Below, piece after piece: positions 16,272-24,340 of a stretch of DNA of 64,000 bases (the stretch's first letter is position 1; every line of letters starts with the position of its first letter). The stretch comes from Lentzea sp. NEAU-D7 (GTDB lineage: Bacteria; Actinomycetota; Actinomycetes; Mycobacteriales; Pseudonocardiaceae). The DNA is taken from assembly GCF_026242055.1 (NCBI RefSeq), contig NZ_JAPJDL010000003.1, positions 552,477 to 616,476 of the forward strand, read 5' to 3'. A program made the position numbers and the translations under genes. The notes below the pieces were generated by a model that was given only the letters and a program-made list of their open reading frames with translations, made no database searches and had not been told where the DNA came from.

Positions 16272-17282
16272 ATGCGGACACTCATCGGGGCTCTGGTGAT
16301 CGCACTGCTCGCACCAGGCATCGCCCAGGCACACCACAGGGACTTCGACGTCCAGGCACACCGCGGCGGCATCGGGCTGACCGTCGAGAGCACGCTCAAG
16401 GCGTTCGGCAAGGCGCTCGAACTCGGTGTGACGACGCTGGAGCTCGACCTGCAGATCACCAGGGACGGCCGCGAGGTCATCACCCACGACCGCAGGACGA
16501 ACCCGGCGAAGTGCCTCGACACCGCGCCCGCGTTCCCCGGCGACCCCGAGTTCCCCTACGCCGGCAAGTACGTGAAGGACCTGACGTTCGCCCAGGTGCG
16601 GACGCTCGACTGCGGCAGCACGAGGTGGTCGCAGTACCCGGACCAGGAACTCTCGCCGGGCGCCCGCATGCCCACCCTGGCCGAGCTCTTCGACCTCGCG
16701 CGCGAGCACCGCGCGTGGGGCGTCCGCTTCAACATCGAGACCAAGGTCGAGGCCGCGGCTCCGCACGAGACCGCGCCGCGTGAGCAGTTCGTGCAGCGCG
16801 CCGTCCGCGAGATCCGCCGCTCGGGCTTCATGCCGAACATCACCGTCCAGTCCTTCGACTGGGGAACCCTGATGCGGTTGCGCGAGGTCGAGCCCCGCAT
16901 CCCGCTCGTGGCGCTGACGCAGCCGGAGATGCTGCGGCCCGGCTCGCCGTGGACGGGCGGCCTCGAGCTCGCCGACTTCGGCGGCAGCGTCGCGAAGGCG
17001 GTGAAGAGCTTCGGCGCCAAGGCCCTGTCGCCGGTGCACGGCAACCCGCAGAACGGCAAGGTCGGCGACCCCGGCTACGTCCCGTTCACCACCAGGGCAC
17101 TCGTGGCGGACGCCCACCGCCACGGGCTGAAGGTGATCCCGTGGACGGTGAACGACCCGGCGACGATGCACAAGCTGATCGACGACGGGGTGGACGGCAT
17201 CATCACCGACTACCCGGACCGCTTGCGCACCGTCGCGAAGGAGCGCGGGTTCAAGCTCCCCAAGCGCTATCCGAAGCGCTAG
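16272..17282 (+). CDS. Secreted glycerophosphodiester phosphodiesterase family protein
   Basis: Product of 336 aa with a signal peptide (MRTLIGALVIALLAPGIAQA) and the GDPD TIM-barrel motifs: QAHRGGIGLTVESTLKAF, TTLELDLQITRDGREVITHDR, FNIETKVE, VQSFDWGTLMRL, IPWTVNDPATMHKLIDDGVDGIITDYPDRL. It hydrolyses glycerophosphodiesters outside the cell, probably to recover glycerol-3-phosphate and phosphate. ATG start after GGAGG. The TAG stop is part of the palindrome that follows. A cytoplasmic relative is at 20617-21357. Confidence 0.92.
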   Translation: MRTLIGALVIALLAPGIAQAHHRDFDVQAHRGGIGLTVESTLKAFGKALELGVTTLELDLQITRDGREVITHDRRTNPAKCLDTAPAFPGDPEFPYAGKYVKDLTFAQVRTLDCGSTRWSQYPDQELSPGARMPTLAELFDLAREHRAWGVRFNIETKVEAAAPHETAPREQFVQRAVREIRRSGFMPNITVQSFDWGTLMRLREVEPRIPLVALTQPEMLRPGSPWTGGLELADFGGSVAKAVKSFGAKALSPVHGNPQNGKVGDPGYVPFTTRALVADAHRHGLKVIPWTVNDPATMHKLIDDGVDGIITDYPDRLRTVAKERGFKLPKRYPKR

Positions 17283-17446
17283 GTCGTGGCCCGGAAGTTC
17301 GTCCGGTGGCAGGCGCGGGCGAGAGACCCGGAGACGGCGCCGCCGCGATGCCCTCATACCGGGCGTATTCGGGCGTCGCGGCGGTGTCGTCTCCGGGGCC
17401 CTCGGCCGCCACTGCCGCCCGAGGGACTTCCGGGACACGGCCTAGC
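17278..17446. repeat. 169-bp imperfect palindrome (MITE-like) between convergent genes
   Basis: Left arm 17278-17359 and the reverse complement of 17365-17446 align without gaps over 82 bases, with about 66 identities counted by eye, around a 5-base loop. Ends are GCTAGG...CCTAGC, and the TAG stop codons of both flanking convergent genes lie inside the ends. Conserved blocks include CCCGGAAGT and CCGGAGAC. Either a small non-autonomous mobile element or a bidirectional terminator. Confidence 0.85.
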
Positions 17447-19127
17447 TGATGCCGATCGGACTGGCGGAGTGGTTGCCGGCCTGCAGGCCGCCGCGCTGAC
17501 CGGTCGCGATGCCGCACAGCGCGGCTTCGCTCAAGCCGGCGGTGGTCGCCTGTGCCGAGGACAGCGTGGTGCCCGCGGCCTGGCCGTCGATCGTGACCGG
17601 GCTCGGGTGCAGCGTGCCGCCGGCCTCGCGGCAGACGAGCACGATCACCTTGAAGGTCCTCGGGTTCGTGAACGAGAGGTTCTTCGTCTCACCGCGGACG
17701 ACGGTGAAGGTCAGCGGAAGTGAGCTGTCCTTCGCGTAGCCGGTGGGTGTGGTCGTCTCGTCGATCGTGTACGTGCCCGCGGCCAGGCCGGTGAACGGCG
17801 GCTGGCAGACGCCTGCGGCGTCCGTGGTGCAGGTGCCGACGACGGTGCCGCCGGTGTTCGCGCCCGTGTAGAGGGTGAAGACCGCGCCCGGCACCGCGGC
17901 GCCGGCGTCGTCGGTCTTCGCCACGTTCACGGTCGCCGGTCGCGCCGGGTCGGTGAACGTCAGCGCCTTGCTCTCGCCGGCCGCGACGCTGAACGAGAAC
18001 GGCAGGGTCGGGTCCTTGTCGTAGCCGGCCGGAACCGTCGTCTCGTCGAGGGTGTAGGTGCCGACAGGCAGGTCGGCGAACTGCGGGGTGCACGAGCCGC
18101 TCGCCTGGACGGTGCAGGTGCCGACGACGGTGCCGCCCGTTCCGGTGCCGGAGTACAGCGTGAAGACGGCACCGGCCTGGCTGCCGCCGTCGCTGCCGAG
18201 CTTGGTGACGGCGACGGAACCGCAGTTGCGGATGTTGACGTTGCCCGGCCCGACCAGGTCCTTCATCTGCGCGGTCGAGGACTGGCCTGAGCTGCGGCTG
18301 ACCGCGTAGGCCTTGCCGAAGCCCTCGCACACGCCGGGGGCGAAGACGCCGGCGGCGGTCAGGTTGATGCCCGCCTCGCCGAACTCGTGCAGGCCGAGCG
18401 TCTCGGTTGCCGGTGCGACGGTGTCCTGCGGGGTGTTGCCGGTGTTCACGGCCGCTTCGGCGACGCCGGAGGACAGCGTGGTCGCGACGCTCCAGCACGG
18501 GGCGGAGTTGCTGCCCACCTCGCACGCACCGGACGAGATCCAGCGGGACAGCTTCAGCACCGGGGTGCCGCCGCCCTCGAAGTCGTAGACGATCAGCATG
18601 TCGCCCGCGGTCCGCCGCACGAGGCCGGAGGCGCCGCAGGACGTCGTGCCCTTGTTGAACTCGAACGCCACGTGCGCGCTCGGCGAGGTGGTGTTCTGCG
18701 GGATGCGGACCCACGCGAGCGTCAGGAACACGTTGCTGCCCACGGTCTTGCTCGCGACGTAGACGCGCTTGAGGTCGTCCTTGTTGGACGCCTTGGCCGT
18801 GCCGACGGTCGGGCAGACGTTGTCCTGCTTGGTGCCGCCAGCGAACCCGGAGTCGGAGGTGGTCGCCTGCCTGTCCTCCAGGCCGGTGAAGGTCCAGCCC
18901 GAGGTGACCTTGGTGGCCGTCCTCGTGCCGGCGGTGCCCGTCCAGGTGGCGGGCGAGAAGCTGTTCCAGTCGAAGTTGATCGGTGCCTGCGGGGCGAGGT
19001 TGGCGTCGTCGTCCTCGAACCCGGCGGCGAGTCCGACCGGGCCGGCGGACGCGACGCCTGCCGGACCGAGCAGGCCGAGCACGAATGCGGACACCGCGGC
19101 GCCCGCGATCATCAAACGTCTGCGCAT
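17442..19127 (-). CDS. Secreted protein with two SpaA-type (prealbumin-like) repeats
   Basis: Product of 561 aa: a signal peptide (MRRRLMIAGAAVSAFVLGLLGPAGVASA), an N-terminal domain of about 280 residues with cysteines, and two tandem repeats (VAVTKLGSDGGSQAGAVFTLY... and VNVAKTDDAGAAVPGAVFTLY...) each containing GTYT(L/I)DETT and a following LPFSFSV/LPLTFTV strand. SpaA folds build pilins and adhesins in Gram-positives. No LPXTG anchor is visible at the C-terminus (...GNHSASPIGIS), so it is likely released. ATG at 19127 with GGAGA upstream. Confidence 0.85.
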   Translation of the reverse strand: MRRRLMIAGAAVSAFVLGLLGPAGVASAGPVGLAAGFEDDDANLAPQAPINFDWNSFSPATWTGTAGTRTATKVTSGWTFTGLEDRQATTSDSGFAGGTKQDNVCPTVGTAKASNKDDLKRVYVASKTVGSNVFLTLAWVRIPQNTTSPSAHVAFEFNKGTTSCGASGLVRRTAGDMLIVYDFEGGGTPVLKLSRWISSGACEVGSNSAPCWSVATTLSSGVAEAAVNTGNTPQDTVAPATETLGLHEFGEAGINLTAAGVFAPGVCEGFGKAYAVSRSSGQSSTAQMKDLVGPGNVNIRNCGSVAVTKLGSDGGSQAGAVFTLYSGTGTGGTVVGTCTVQASGSCTPQFADLPVGTYTLDETTVPAGYDKDPTLPFSFSVAAGESKALTFTDPARPATVNVAKTDDAGAAVPGAVFTLYTGANTGGTVVGTCTTDAAGVCQPPFTGLAAGTYTIDETTTPTGYAKDSSLPLTFTVVRGETKNLSFTNPRTFKVIVLVCREAGGTLHPSPVTIDGQAAGTTLSSAQATTAGLSEAALCGIATGQRGGLQAGNHSASPIGIS

Positions 19128-19339
19128 GGTGGTTCTCCGGTGCGCTGGGACGTCTGCCCGGCCCCCGCGCCGCGCGCCGACGTCCAGATGGACGGAAGGA
19201 CGGCCGGGCGGGAGAGTTGGTGCCGTGATCAACGGTCGAGCGGGGCCGGATCGCCAGGGTAGGCACGCCGGTGGGTGAACCGCGCTCCCACTGACTCATT
19301 CAAGGCCGATGTGCTGGCCGAAGTGCTCGGGTCGGCCGG

Positions 19340-20527
19340 TCACGCTCCGTTGCCGAGGGGCAGGGAGTGCAGGCCGCGGATCACGAACTCCGCGCGCCGG
19401 TTCGGTTCCTCGGCCAGCACCGCGCCGGGCAGCTTGCGGTGCAACGACGACAGCGCCGCCTCCACCTCGATGCGCGCGAGCGGTGCGCCCAGGCAGTAGT
19501 GGATGCCCATGCCGAAGCCGAGGTGCTGGTTCTTCTCGCGGCCGATGTCGAGGACGTCCGGGTTCTCGAAGACCAGCGGGTCGCGGGCGGCGGCGCCGAG
19601 GAGGGCGGCGATCTTCTCGCCGGGCTCGACGACGTGACCGGCGATCTCCACGCGTTCGGTGGCGGTGCGTTCGAAGAGCTGCAGCGGCGAGTCGTAGCGG
19701 ATGAGCTCCTCCACGGCCGTGGGCATCAACTCGGCGGAGAGGCGTTCCCACTGCGAACGGTGCTGCATCAGGGCGTAGACGCCGTTGCCGATGACGTTGA
19801 CCGTGGCCTCGTGGCCCGCCATCAGCAGGAGCACTGCGGTGGCGACGAGTTCGTCCTCGGTGAGTCTCGCGCCGTCGGTGTCGGTCACGGCGACGAGGTC
19901 GGACACCAGGTCGTCACCGGGGGAGACACGGCGCAACGCGACCAGCTCGCGCAGGTAGGCGACGAACTCGGCGGCGGCGCGTTCGGCCAGGGCCTGCTGG
20001 TCGGCCGCCAGGCCGTACTCGTACATCTTCACGATGGCGTTCGACCACGGCTGGAGCAGGTAGCGGTCCTCGCCGGGCACGCCGAGCAGCTCCGCGATCA
20101 CCTCGACCGGCAGCGGCGCGGCGACGTGGGCCAGGAGGTCCGCCTGACCGTTGTCCTCGATCTTGGCGACGAGCTCGTCGACGAGCTTGTCGGCCAGGTC
20201 GGCGACCCACGGGCGCAGGCGCTCGACGTGGCCGCGGCCGAACGCGGCGGCGACCAGGCGGCGCAGGCGGGTGTGCGTGGGCGGCTCGTTCTCCAGCAGC
20301 GAGTTGCGGTGCAGCAGGTTGAAGGCCATGAACTGCTCGACCGGCTTCACGTCCGACCAGATCCGGCCGAGCGAGCGGTGCCGCAGGACCGCCGAGCAGG
20401 CGGCGTGCGAGACGGCGACAGCGACGCCCAGCTGCTCGTGGTGGTGCACCTCACCGGCTTCGCGCAGGGCTGCGAAGGCCGGGTACGGGTCGGCGATGAA
20501 CGCGGGATCACGCTGGTCGAACGTCAC
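19340..20527 (-). CDS. Cytochrome P450
   Basis: Product of 395 aa with the P450 marks: I-helix LLLMAGHEATVNVIGNG, EELIRYDSPLQLFERTA (the ExxR region), and the heme loop LGFGMGIHYCLGAPLAR with ligand Cys345. N-terminal ADPYPAFAALREAGEV is typical of soluble actinobacterial P450s. The substrate is not predictable; no ferredoxin or biosynthetic cluster is adjacent. Start uncertain: GTG 20527 lacks a good ribosome site, and the only upstream alternative is a TTG at 20587 inside a palindrome. Confidence 0.93.
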   Translation of the reverse strand: MTFDQRDPAFIADPYPAFAALREAGEVHHHEQLGVAVAVSHAACSAVLRHRSLGRIWSDVKPVEQFMAFNLLHRNSLLENEPPTHTRLRRLVAAAFGRGHVERLRPWVADLADKLVDELVAKIEDNGQADLLAHVAAPLPVEVIAELLGVPGEDRYLLQPWSNAIVKMYEYGLAADQQALAERAAAEFVAYLRELVALRRVSPGDDLVSDLVAVTDTDGARLTEDELVATAVLLLMAGHEATVNVIGNGVYALMQHRSQWERLSAELMPTAVEELIRYDSPLQLFERTATERVEIAGHVVEPGEKIAALLGAAARDPLVFENPDVLDIGREKNQHLGFGMGIHYCLGAPLARIEVEAALSSLHRKLPGAVLAEEPNRRAEFVIRGLHSLPLGNGA

Positions 20528-20569
20528 AAGGCGGGACGGTAGGTCGCGATCCGCGTTTCGTCCACGCCG

Positions 20570-20589
20570 ATTTGATTGATGACTCAAAT
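20570..20589. promoter_or_regulatory. Candidate operator between P450 and phosphodiesterase genes
   Basis: Inverted repeat ATTTGA-N8-TCAAAT in the short divergent region. It is AT-rich against the local background. Size and shape suit a MarR or TetR-type dimer. No regulator gene is adjacent. Confidence 0.45.
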
Positions 20590-20616
20590 TGTTGCCGAGG
20601 AACTATCGTTCTGGGT

Positions 20617-21357
20617 GTGCAGCAGCCTGCGATCGTCGCGCACCGCGGCGCTTCCACAGACCGTCCCGAGCACACCATCGGCGCCTACGAGCTCGCGCTC
20701 GAAGAGGGCGCGGACGGACTTGAGTGCGACATCCGGCTGTCGAAGGACGGCGAACTCGTGTGCGTGCACGACCGCACGCTCGCCCGCACGTCGAGCGGCC
20801 GCGGCACGGTCAGCGCGCTCACTCTCGACGAGCTGAAGAAGTTCGACTACGGCAGCTGGCACCGCCACGGCCAGCCGGCCGGGTTGCTGGTGCTCGACGA
20901 GCTGCTGGAGCTGGTCAAGAACACGGACGTGGAGCTCTTCGTCGAGACCAAGCACCCGGTCCGGTACCGCAACGAGGTCGAACGCAAGCTCGCCGAGGCG
21001 CTCAAGAGATACGGCCTCGACTCGCAGATCGTCATGATGTCGTTCTCGCCGACGGCGGTGAAGGCGTTCCGCGAGCACGCACCGGACATCCGCACGGTGC
21101 TGCTCCTCGACCGCCTGGGCCGGTACCGCGGCGGCGCGCTGCCGTCGTTCGCCGACTACACCGGGCCGGGCGTGCACGTGCTGCGCAACGACCCCGGCTA
21201 CGTCGATCGGGCCAGGCGCGCGGGTCACGAGACCTACGTGTGGACGGTGGACGGCGCCGAGGACGTCGCGCTGTGCCGTGACCTGGGTGTCCGCTACCTC
21301 GCGACCAATGCCCCGGCGAACACCCGCCGCCTGCTGACGGCTAATTTGGCCACCTAG
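20617..21357 (+). CDS. Glycerophosphodiester phosphodiesterase (cytoplasmic type)
   Basis: Product of 246 aa without a signal peptide. GDPD motifs: IVAHRGASTDRPEHTIGAYELAL, GADGLECDIRLSKDGELVCVHD, LFVETKHPVRYR, VMMSFSPTAVKAF, YVWTVDGAEDVALCRDLGVRYLATNAP. It should cleave glycerophosphodiesters to glycerol-3-phosphate inside the cell. The GTG at 20617 was chosen since family members start a few residues before AHRG; a TATCGT element about 8 bases upstream hints at a leaderless transcript. Confidence 0.92.
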   Translation: MQQPAIVAHRGASTDRPEHTIGAYELALEEGADGLECDIRLSKDGELVCVHDRTLARTSSGRGTVSALTLDELKKFDYGSWHRHGQPAGLLVLDELLELVKNTDVELFVETKHPVRYRNEVERKLAEALKRYGLDSQIVMMSFSPTAVKAFREHAPDIRTVLLLDRLGRYRGGALPSFADYTGPGVHVLRNDPGYVDRARRAGHETYVWTVDGAEDVALCRDLGVRYLATNAPANTRRLLTANLAT

Positions 21358-21384
21358 ACAAGCCTGAGCACGAGGAGGGCCAAG

Positions 21385-22320
21385 GTGGCCAAGCGGACCG
21401 CGGTCAAGGACGCACCGAAGGACGGCATCAACCCGAAGCAGCCCTGTCCGTGCGGGTCCGGCAAGCGCTACAAGGCGTGCCACGGCGCGCCCGGCGGCGC
21501 GACGGACGTGATCGTGTCCCGGCCGTTCGAGGGCCTGGCCGCCGAGTGCGAGCTGATCGCCCTGCGCGAGTTCGTGCCGTCCGCGATCGTGAAGCTGCCG
21601 GTCAAGGAGGGTCGCGAGGTCACCCTCGCCACCGTGCTGCCGATGGCCGCCGCCGGTCTGATCCGCGGCGACGACGTGCCGTTCGTGGGCCTGCAGGTGC
21701 AGACGCGCTCCGGCGACATCAGCCGCGACCTGGCGCGGGCGCTGCGGTGGGCGCAGCAGGCGAAGGCCGGTGACGTGCTGCCGGTGGTGGGCCCCGACAA
21801 CAACGCGGAGCCGGGCCGCCTGCAGGACCTGCTCGACCCCGAGGCCGACATCACGCCGGTGCTGCACACCGACTTCATCTGGTGGATGCCGGAGGGCACC
21901 GAGCCGACCGGTGAGGTGGCGCTGTCCCTGGAGCGCGCGAACGCCGCGATCCTGCCGACCGAGCGCCTCGACGCCCCCGGTGTGAAGGCCGCCTACTGGG
22001 TCGACGCCGGCGACAAGGCGCACCTGCGCTGGGTCCGCCCGGAGCCCGAGGAGAAGCTGCTGCCCGCGATGGCCCGGCTGGCCGCCCGCGGTGAGCTCGA
22101 CCTCGGCGAGGGCTCGCGCTACGCCGGTTCGTTCCGCGCGCACGGCCTGCTCGTGCCGGTCTGGGACCTCGACCGCGAGATGCACGCCCGCGAGTGGGCC
22201 GAGCCCGCCGAGGCACTGGGCAAGCGCCTGCTGGAGGCACTCGCCTCCGACGAGCCGCTGTCCGACGCCGAGCGCCGCGCCCGCGACGGCCTGCGCGGTC
22301 GCCAGATCACGCTTCGATGA
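21385..22320 (+). CDS. DUF5926 family protein with N-terminal SEC-C zinc motif
   Basis: Product of 311 aa. Residues 20-34 (PCPCGSGKRYKACHG) form a SEC-C zinc motif as in the SecA tail; the remainder is the actinobacterial DUF5926 domain (SRPFEGLAAECELIALREFVPSAIVKL... FIWWMPEGTEPTGEVALSLERANAAILPTERL). The function is unknown; SEC-C motifs bind zinc and often contact ribosome or translocase partners. GTG start with GAGGAGGG upstream. Confidence 0.9.
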   Translation: MAKRTAVKDAPKDGINPKQPCPCGSGKRYKACHGAPGGATDVIVSRPFEGLAAECELIALREFVPSAIVKLPVKEGREVTLATVLPMAAAGLIRGDDVPFVGLQVQTRSGDISRDLARALRWAQQAKAGDVLPVVGPDNNAEPGRLQDLLDPEADITPVLHTDFIWWMPEGTEPTGEVALSLERANAAILPTERLDAPGVKAAYWVDAGDKAHLRWVRPEPEEKLLPAMARLAARGELDLGEGSRYAGSFRAHGLLVPVWDLDREMHAREWAEPAEALGKRLLEALASDEPLSDAERRARDGLRGRQITLR

Positions 22321-22358
22321 CCCTGTCCACAGGGTTGTCCACAAGGAGCTGTGGATAA
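22321..22358. promoter_or_regulatory. Cluster of three DnaA-box-like 9-mers
   Basis: CTGTCCACA (22323-22331), TTGTCCACA (22335-22343, the Streptomyces consensus) and TGTGGATAA (22350-22358, reverse of TTATCCACA) fill the gap between the DUF5926 stop and the DUF952 start. No AT-rich unwinding region or dnaA/dnaN gene is here, so it is not the origin; a DnaA-binding or regulatory site is possible. Confidence 0.6.
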
Positions 22359-22694
22359 GTGCTGCTGCACATCATCTCGACGGCCGACTGGGCAGCCGCC
22401 CGGTCGGCCGGCTCGATCGCGCCCGCCGGCGAGGACTTCGTGCACTGCTCCGATCGGGGAGTCGTGCACGTGACGGCGGGGAAGTTCTTCCACGGGCAGA
22501 GCGGGCTGTTGCTGCTCGTCATCGATCCCGAGCTGCTCGACGTGCCCGTCAGGTGGGAGCCCGTGGCGGACTCGCCGTTGTGGTTCCCGCACGTCTACGG
22601 GCCGATCCCGGTCTCCGCGGTGGTCGAGGTGCACGAGTTCCCCGCTCAGGCGGACGGTTCGTTCGTCCTCCCGGAGGCCGTCGCCGCCCCCTGA
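22359..22694 (+). CDS. DUF952 family protein
   Basis: Product of 111 aa with the DUF952 pattern: LLHIISTADWAAARSAGSIAP..., DFVHCSDRGVVHVTAGKFF, LLLVIDPELLDVPVRWEPV and WFPHVYGPIPVSAVVEVHEF. Small cytoplasmic proteins of this family are related in fold to ADP-ribosyl-binding or transferase folds, but no activity is established to my knowledge. The GTG start immediately follows the DnaA-box cluster, which also contains GGAG as ribosome site. Confidence 0.88.
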   Translation: MLLHIISTADWAAARSAGSIAPAGEDFVHCSDRGVVHVTAGKFFHGQSGLLLLVIDPELLDVPVRWEPVADSPLWFPHVYGPIPVSAVVEVHEFPAQADGSFVLPEAVAAP

Positions 22695-22832
22695 CGGCCG
22701 TTCGCCGTCGCGTGCCGAAACCCCGGAACTGCCTGCGGCCGTTGCCTTTCCGTGACTAAAGTGGCGGCAACCGCTTCTCGGCCCCGTGCGTGAACACCCC
22801 GAGCCAGTTCGCTTCGGGGGAGGGGGCGTGCC

Positions 22833-23366
22833 GTGACGGCGGTGTTGCAGCTGGGATCAGCCGTCGAACACGGCGGGGGAAGAGCGGAAGCCGTGGGGGA
22901 TTTCGCTGAGTTCGTGCGCGTCTCCATGCCCGGACTTCTGCGCTATGGCCACGCACTGACCGGGAACCCGCACGACTCCGCGGACCTGGTGCAGTCGGTG
23001 CTGGAGAAGGTCGGTTCGCGTTGGAGCGCCGTGCAGCTCAAGGGCGACGACCCGCTCGCGTACGTCCGCCGGGCCATGGCCAACACGCACATCAGCATCT
23101 GGCGCCGTCGTCGCCGCGAGCGCCTGGTGGCCGACATCCCGGACAGCGGAGCCGTGGCTCCCGAGCTGAGCAGGCTGGAAAATGAACCACTCTGGCAAGC
23201 ACTGCGCTCGTTGCCGCCACGGCAGCGAGCGGTGATCGTGCTGCGCTACTACGAGAACCTCTCCGAGGCCGAGATCGCGGACGCGCTCGGAATCTCGTGC
23301 GGCACGGTCAAGAGCCAGAGCAGCAAGGCGATGGCGAGTCTTCGAACACGCCTGGGAGAGGAGTGA
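22833..23366 (+). CDS. SigE-type ECF sigma factor
   Basis: Product of 177 aa: region 2 (FVRVSMPGLLRYGHALTGNPHDSADLVQSVLEKVGSRW) and region 4 (LRSLPPRQRAVIVLRYYENLSEAEIADALGISCGTVKSQSSKAM). GTG start after GGGGGAGGGGG. It is followed within 2 bases by a membrane protein gene and then by a lipoprotein gene that shares a domain with it, making a three-gene envelope module. Confidence 0.92.
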   Translation: MTAVLQLGSAVEHGGGRAEAVGDFAEFVRVSMPGLLRYGHALTGNPHDSADLVQSVLEKVGSRWSAVQLKGDDPLAYVRRAMANTHISIWRRRRRERLVADIPDSGAVAPELSRLENEPLWQALRSLPPRQRAVIVLRYYENLSEAEIADALGISCGTVKSQSSKAMASLRTRLGEE

Positions 23367-23368
23367 CC

Positions 23369-24175
23369 GTGGACGACCTCGACGACGAGCTGCGCAGGCT
23401 CTTCAGCGACGATCGGCTGGACGTCCACTCCGCGCCGGTCTCCACCGAGGCGGTGCTCCGCGGCGCGGATCGGCGCCGCCGCCGGCGGAACGCCGTCGCC
23501 GGCACCCTCGCCCTGGTGGCAGTGGCCGGCGCCGGGATCGGGGTGAGCCGGTTCGGCATGTCGTCACCGGACGGCACGGCGGGCGCGCTCCTGACGACGT
23601 CCACCTCCGTCCCCACGACGTCCTCGCCGCCACCACCGGTCACGGTCTACTCGACCGAGACCGTGACGCTGGGACAACCACCGAACTCCACCGGCGGCAA
23701 CACCGGCAAACCGAGCTCCGGCGGCACGAGCAAGTCGACCCCGAAACCGCCGTCGTCGCCGGCCACGCCGGAGTCGCAGCCGGGCAGGTACGGAACGCTC
23801 GCACTGGGGATGTCCGAGGCCGACGCGCTGGCGACGGGGTCGCTGGTCGAACCCGGCAGCCCCGCCGATGCGGAGGCCAGGTGCAAGGCGTACGCGACGA
23901 AGTCGGTGCCCGACACCGACGCCGTGGTCGTCTCGCCGGCCAGGGGAATCGTCCGGATCACCATGCCGAGCTACGCCAAGACGCCGAAGAACGTCGGCGC
24001 GGGTTCGACGGTGGCCGACGTGAAGGCCGCCTACAAGAATGCCGCGCAAAGCGGTTCCGATGTGATCGTGCAAATGTCCGCGACGCCACCCTGGTCATAT
24101 GTCTTCAAAACCGACGGCACAGTGGTGACGACCGTTTTCATGCGCCTGAACGCGAACGACTGCATTTCCGTCTGA
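23369..24175 (+). CDS. Membrane-anchored partner of the SigE factor with sensor-like C-terminal domain
   Basis: Product of 268 aa: cytoplasmic N-terminus MDDLDDELRRLFSDDRLDVHSAPVSTEAVLRGADRRRRRR, one helix (AVAGTLALVAVAGAGIGVSRF), a Ser/Thr/Pro-rich linker of about 80 residues, and an outer domain YGTLALGMSEADALATG...RITMPSYAKTPKNVGAGST. That domain recurs in the next gene. GTG 23369 chosen, 8 bases after GGAGAGGAG; GTG 23363, overlapping the sigma stop, is an alternative. No zinc motif, so anti-sigma activity is inferred from layout. Confidence 0.72.
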   Translation: MDDLDDELRRLFSDDRLDVHSAPVSTEAVLRGADRRRRRRNAVAGTLALVAVAGAGIGVSRFGMSSPDGTAGALLTTSTSVPTTSSPPPPVTVYSTETVTLGQPPNSTGGNTGKPSSGGTSKSTPKPPSSPATPESQPGRYGTLALGMSEADALATGSLVEPGSPADAEARCKAYATKSVPDTDAVVVSPARGIVRITMPSYAKTPKNVGAGSTVADVKAAYKNAAQSGSDVIVQMSATPPWSYVFKTDGTVVTTVFMRLNANDCISV

Positions 24176-24193
24176 TCGCTGAACAGTGCTGAA

Positions 24194-24222
24194 GTCCCGC
24201 CGCCCCTGGGGTGCGGCGGGAC
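24194..24222 (+). terminator. Terminator hairpin after the sigma module
   Basis: GTCCCGCCGC (24194-24203) pairs with GCGGCGGGAC (24213-24222) around a 9-base loop; GCTTTTGTTCC follows about 10 bases later. Confidence 0.75.
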
Positions 24223-24340
24223 ATCGGAGTGCGCTTTTGTTCCACTTCTGCCGTGACTTCTTCGTGACTCTGACCTGCGCAACCTCACTGCGGAGGTGAC
24301 GTCTTACTGGTGGCTCAGACAAAACCAGGGGGAAACCGAA

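Noticed and set aside
17286..17438. Two short opposed reading frames with similar proteins at 17.3 kb
   Set aside because: They are the two strands of the 169-bp palindrome, which explains the resemblance; no start or codon evidence for a gene.
19128..19339. A small gene between the SpaA protein and the P450
   Set aside because: About 210 bases with no plausible start, ribosome site or conserved frame; I see nothing beyond a possible promoter for the SpaA gene.
22321..22358. Replication origin
   Set aside because: Three DnaA-like boxes only, with no dnaA, dnaN or AT-rich region nearby.
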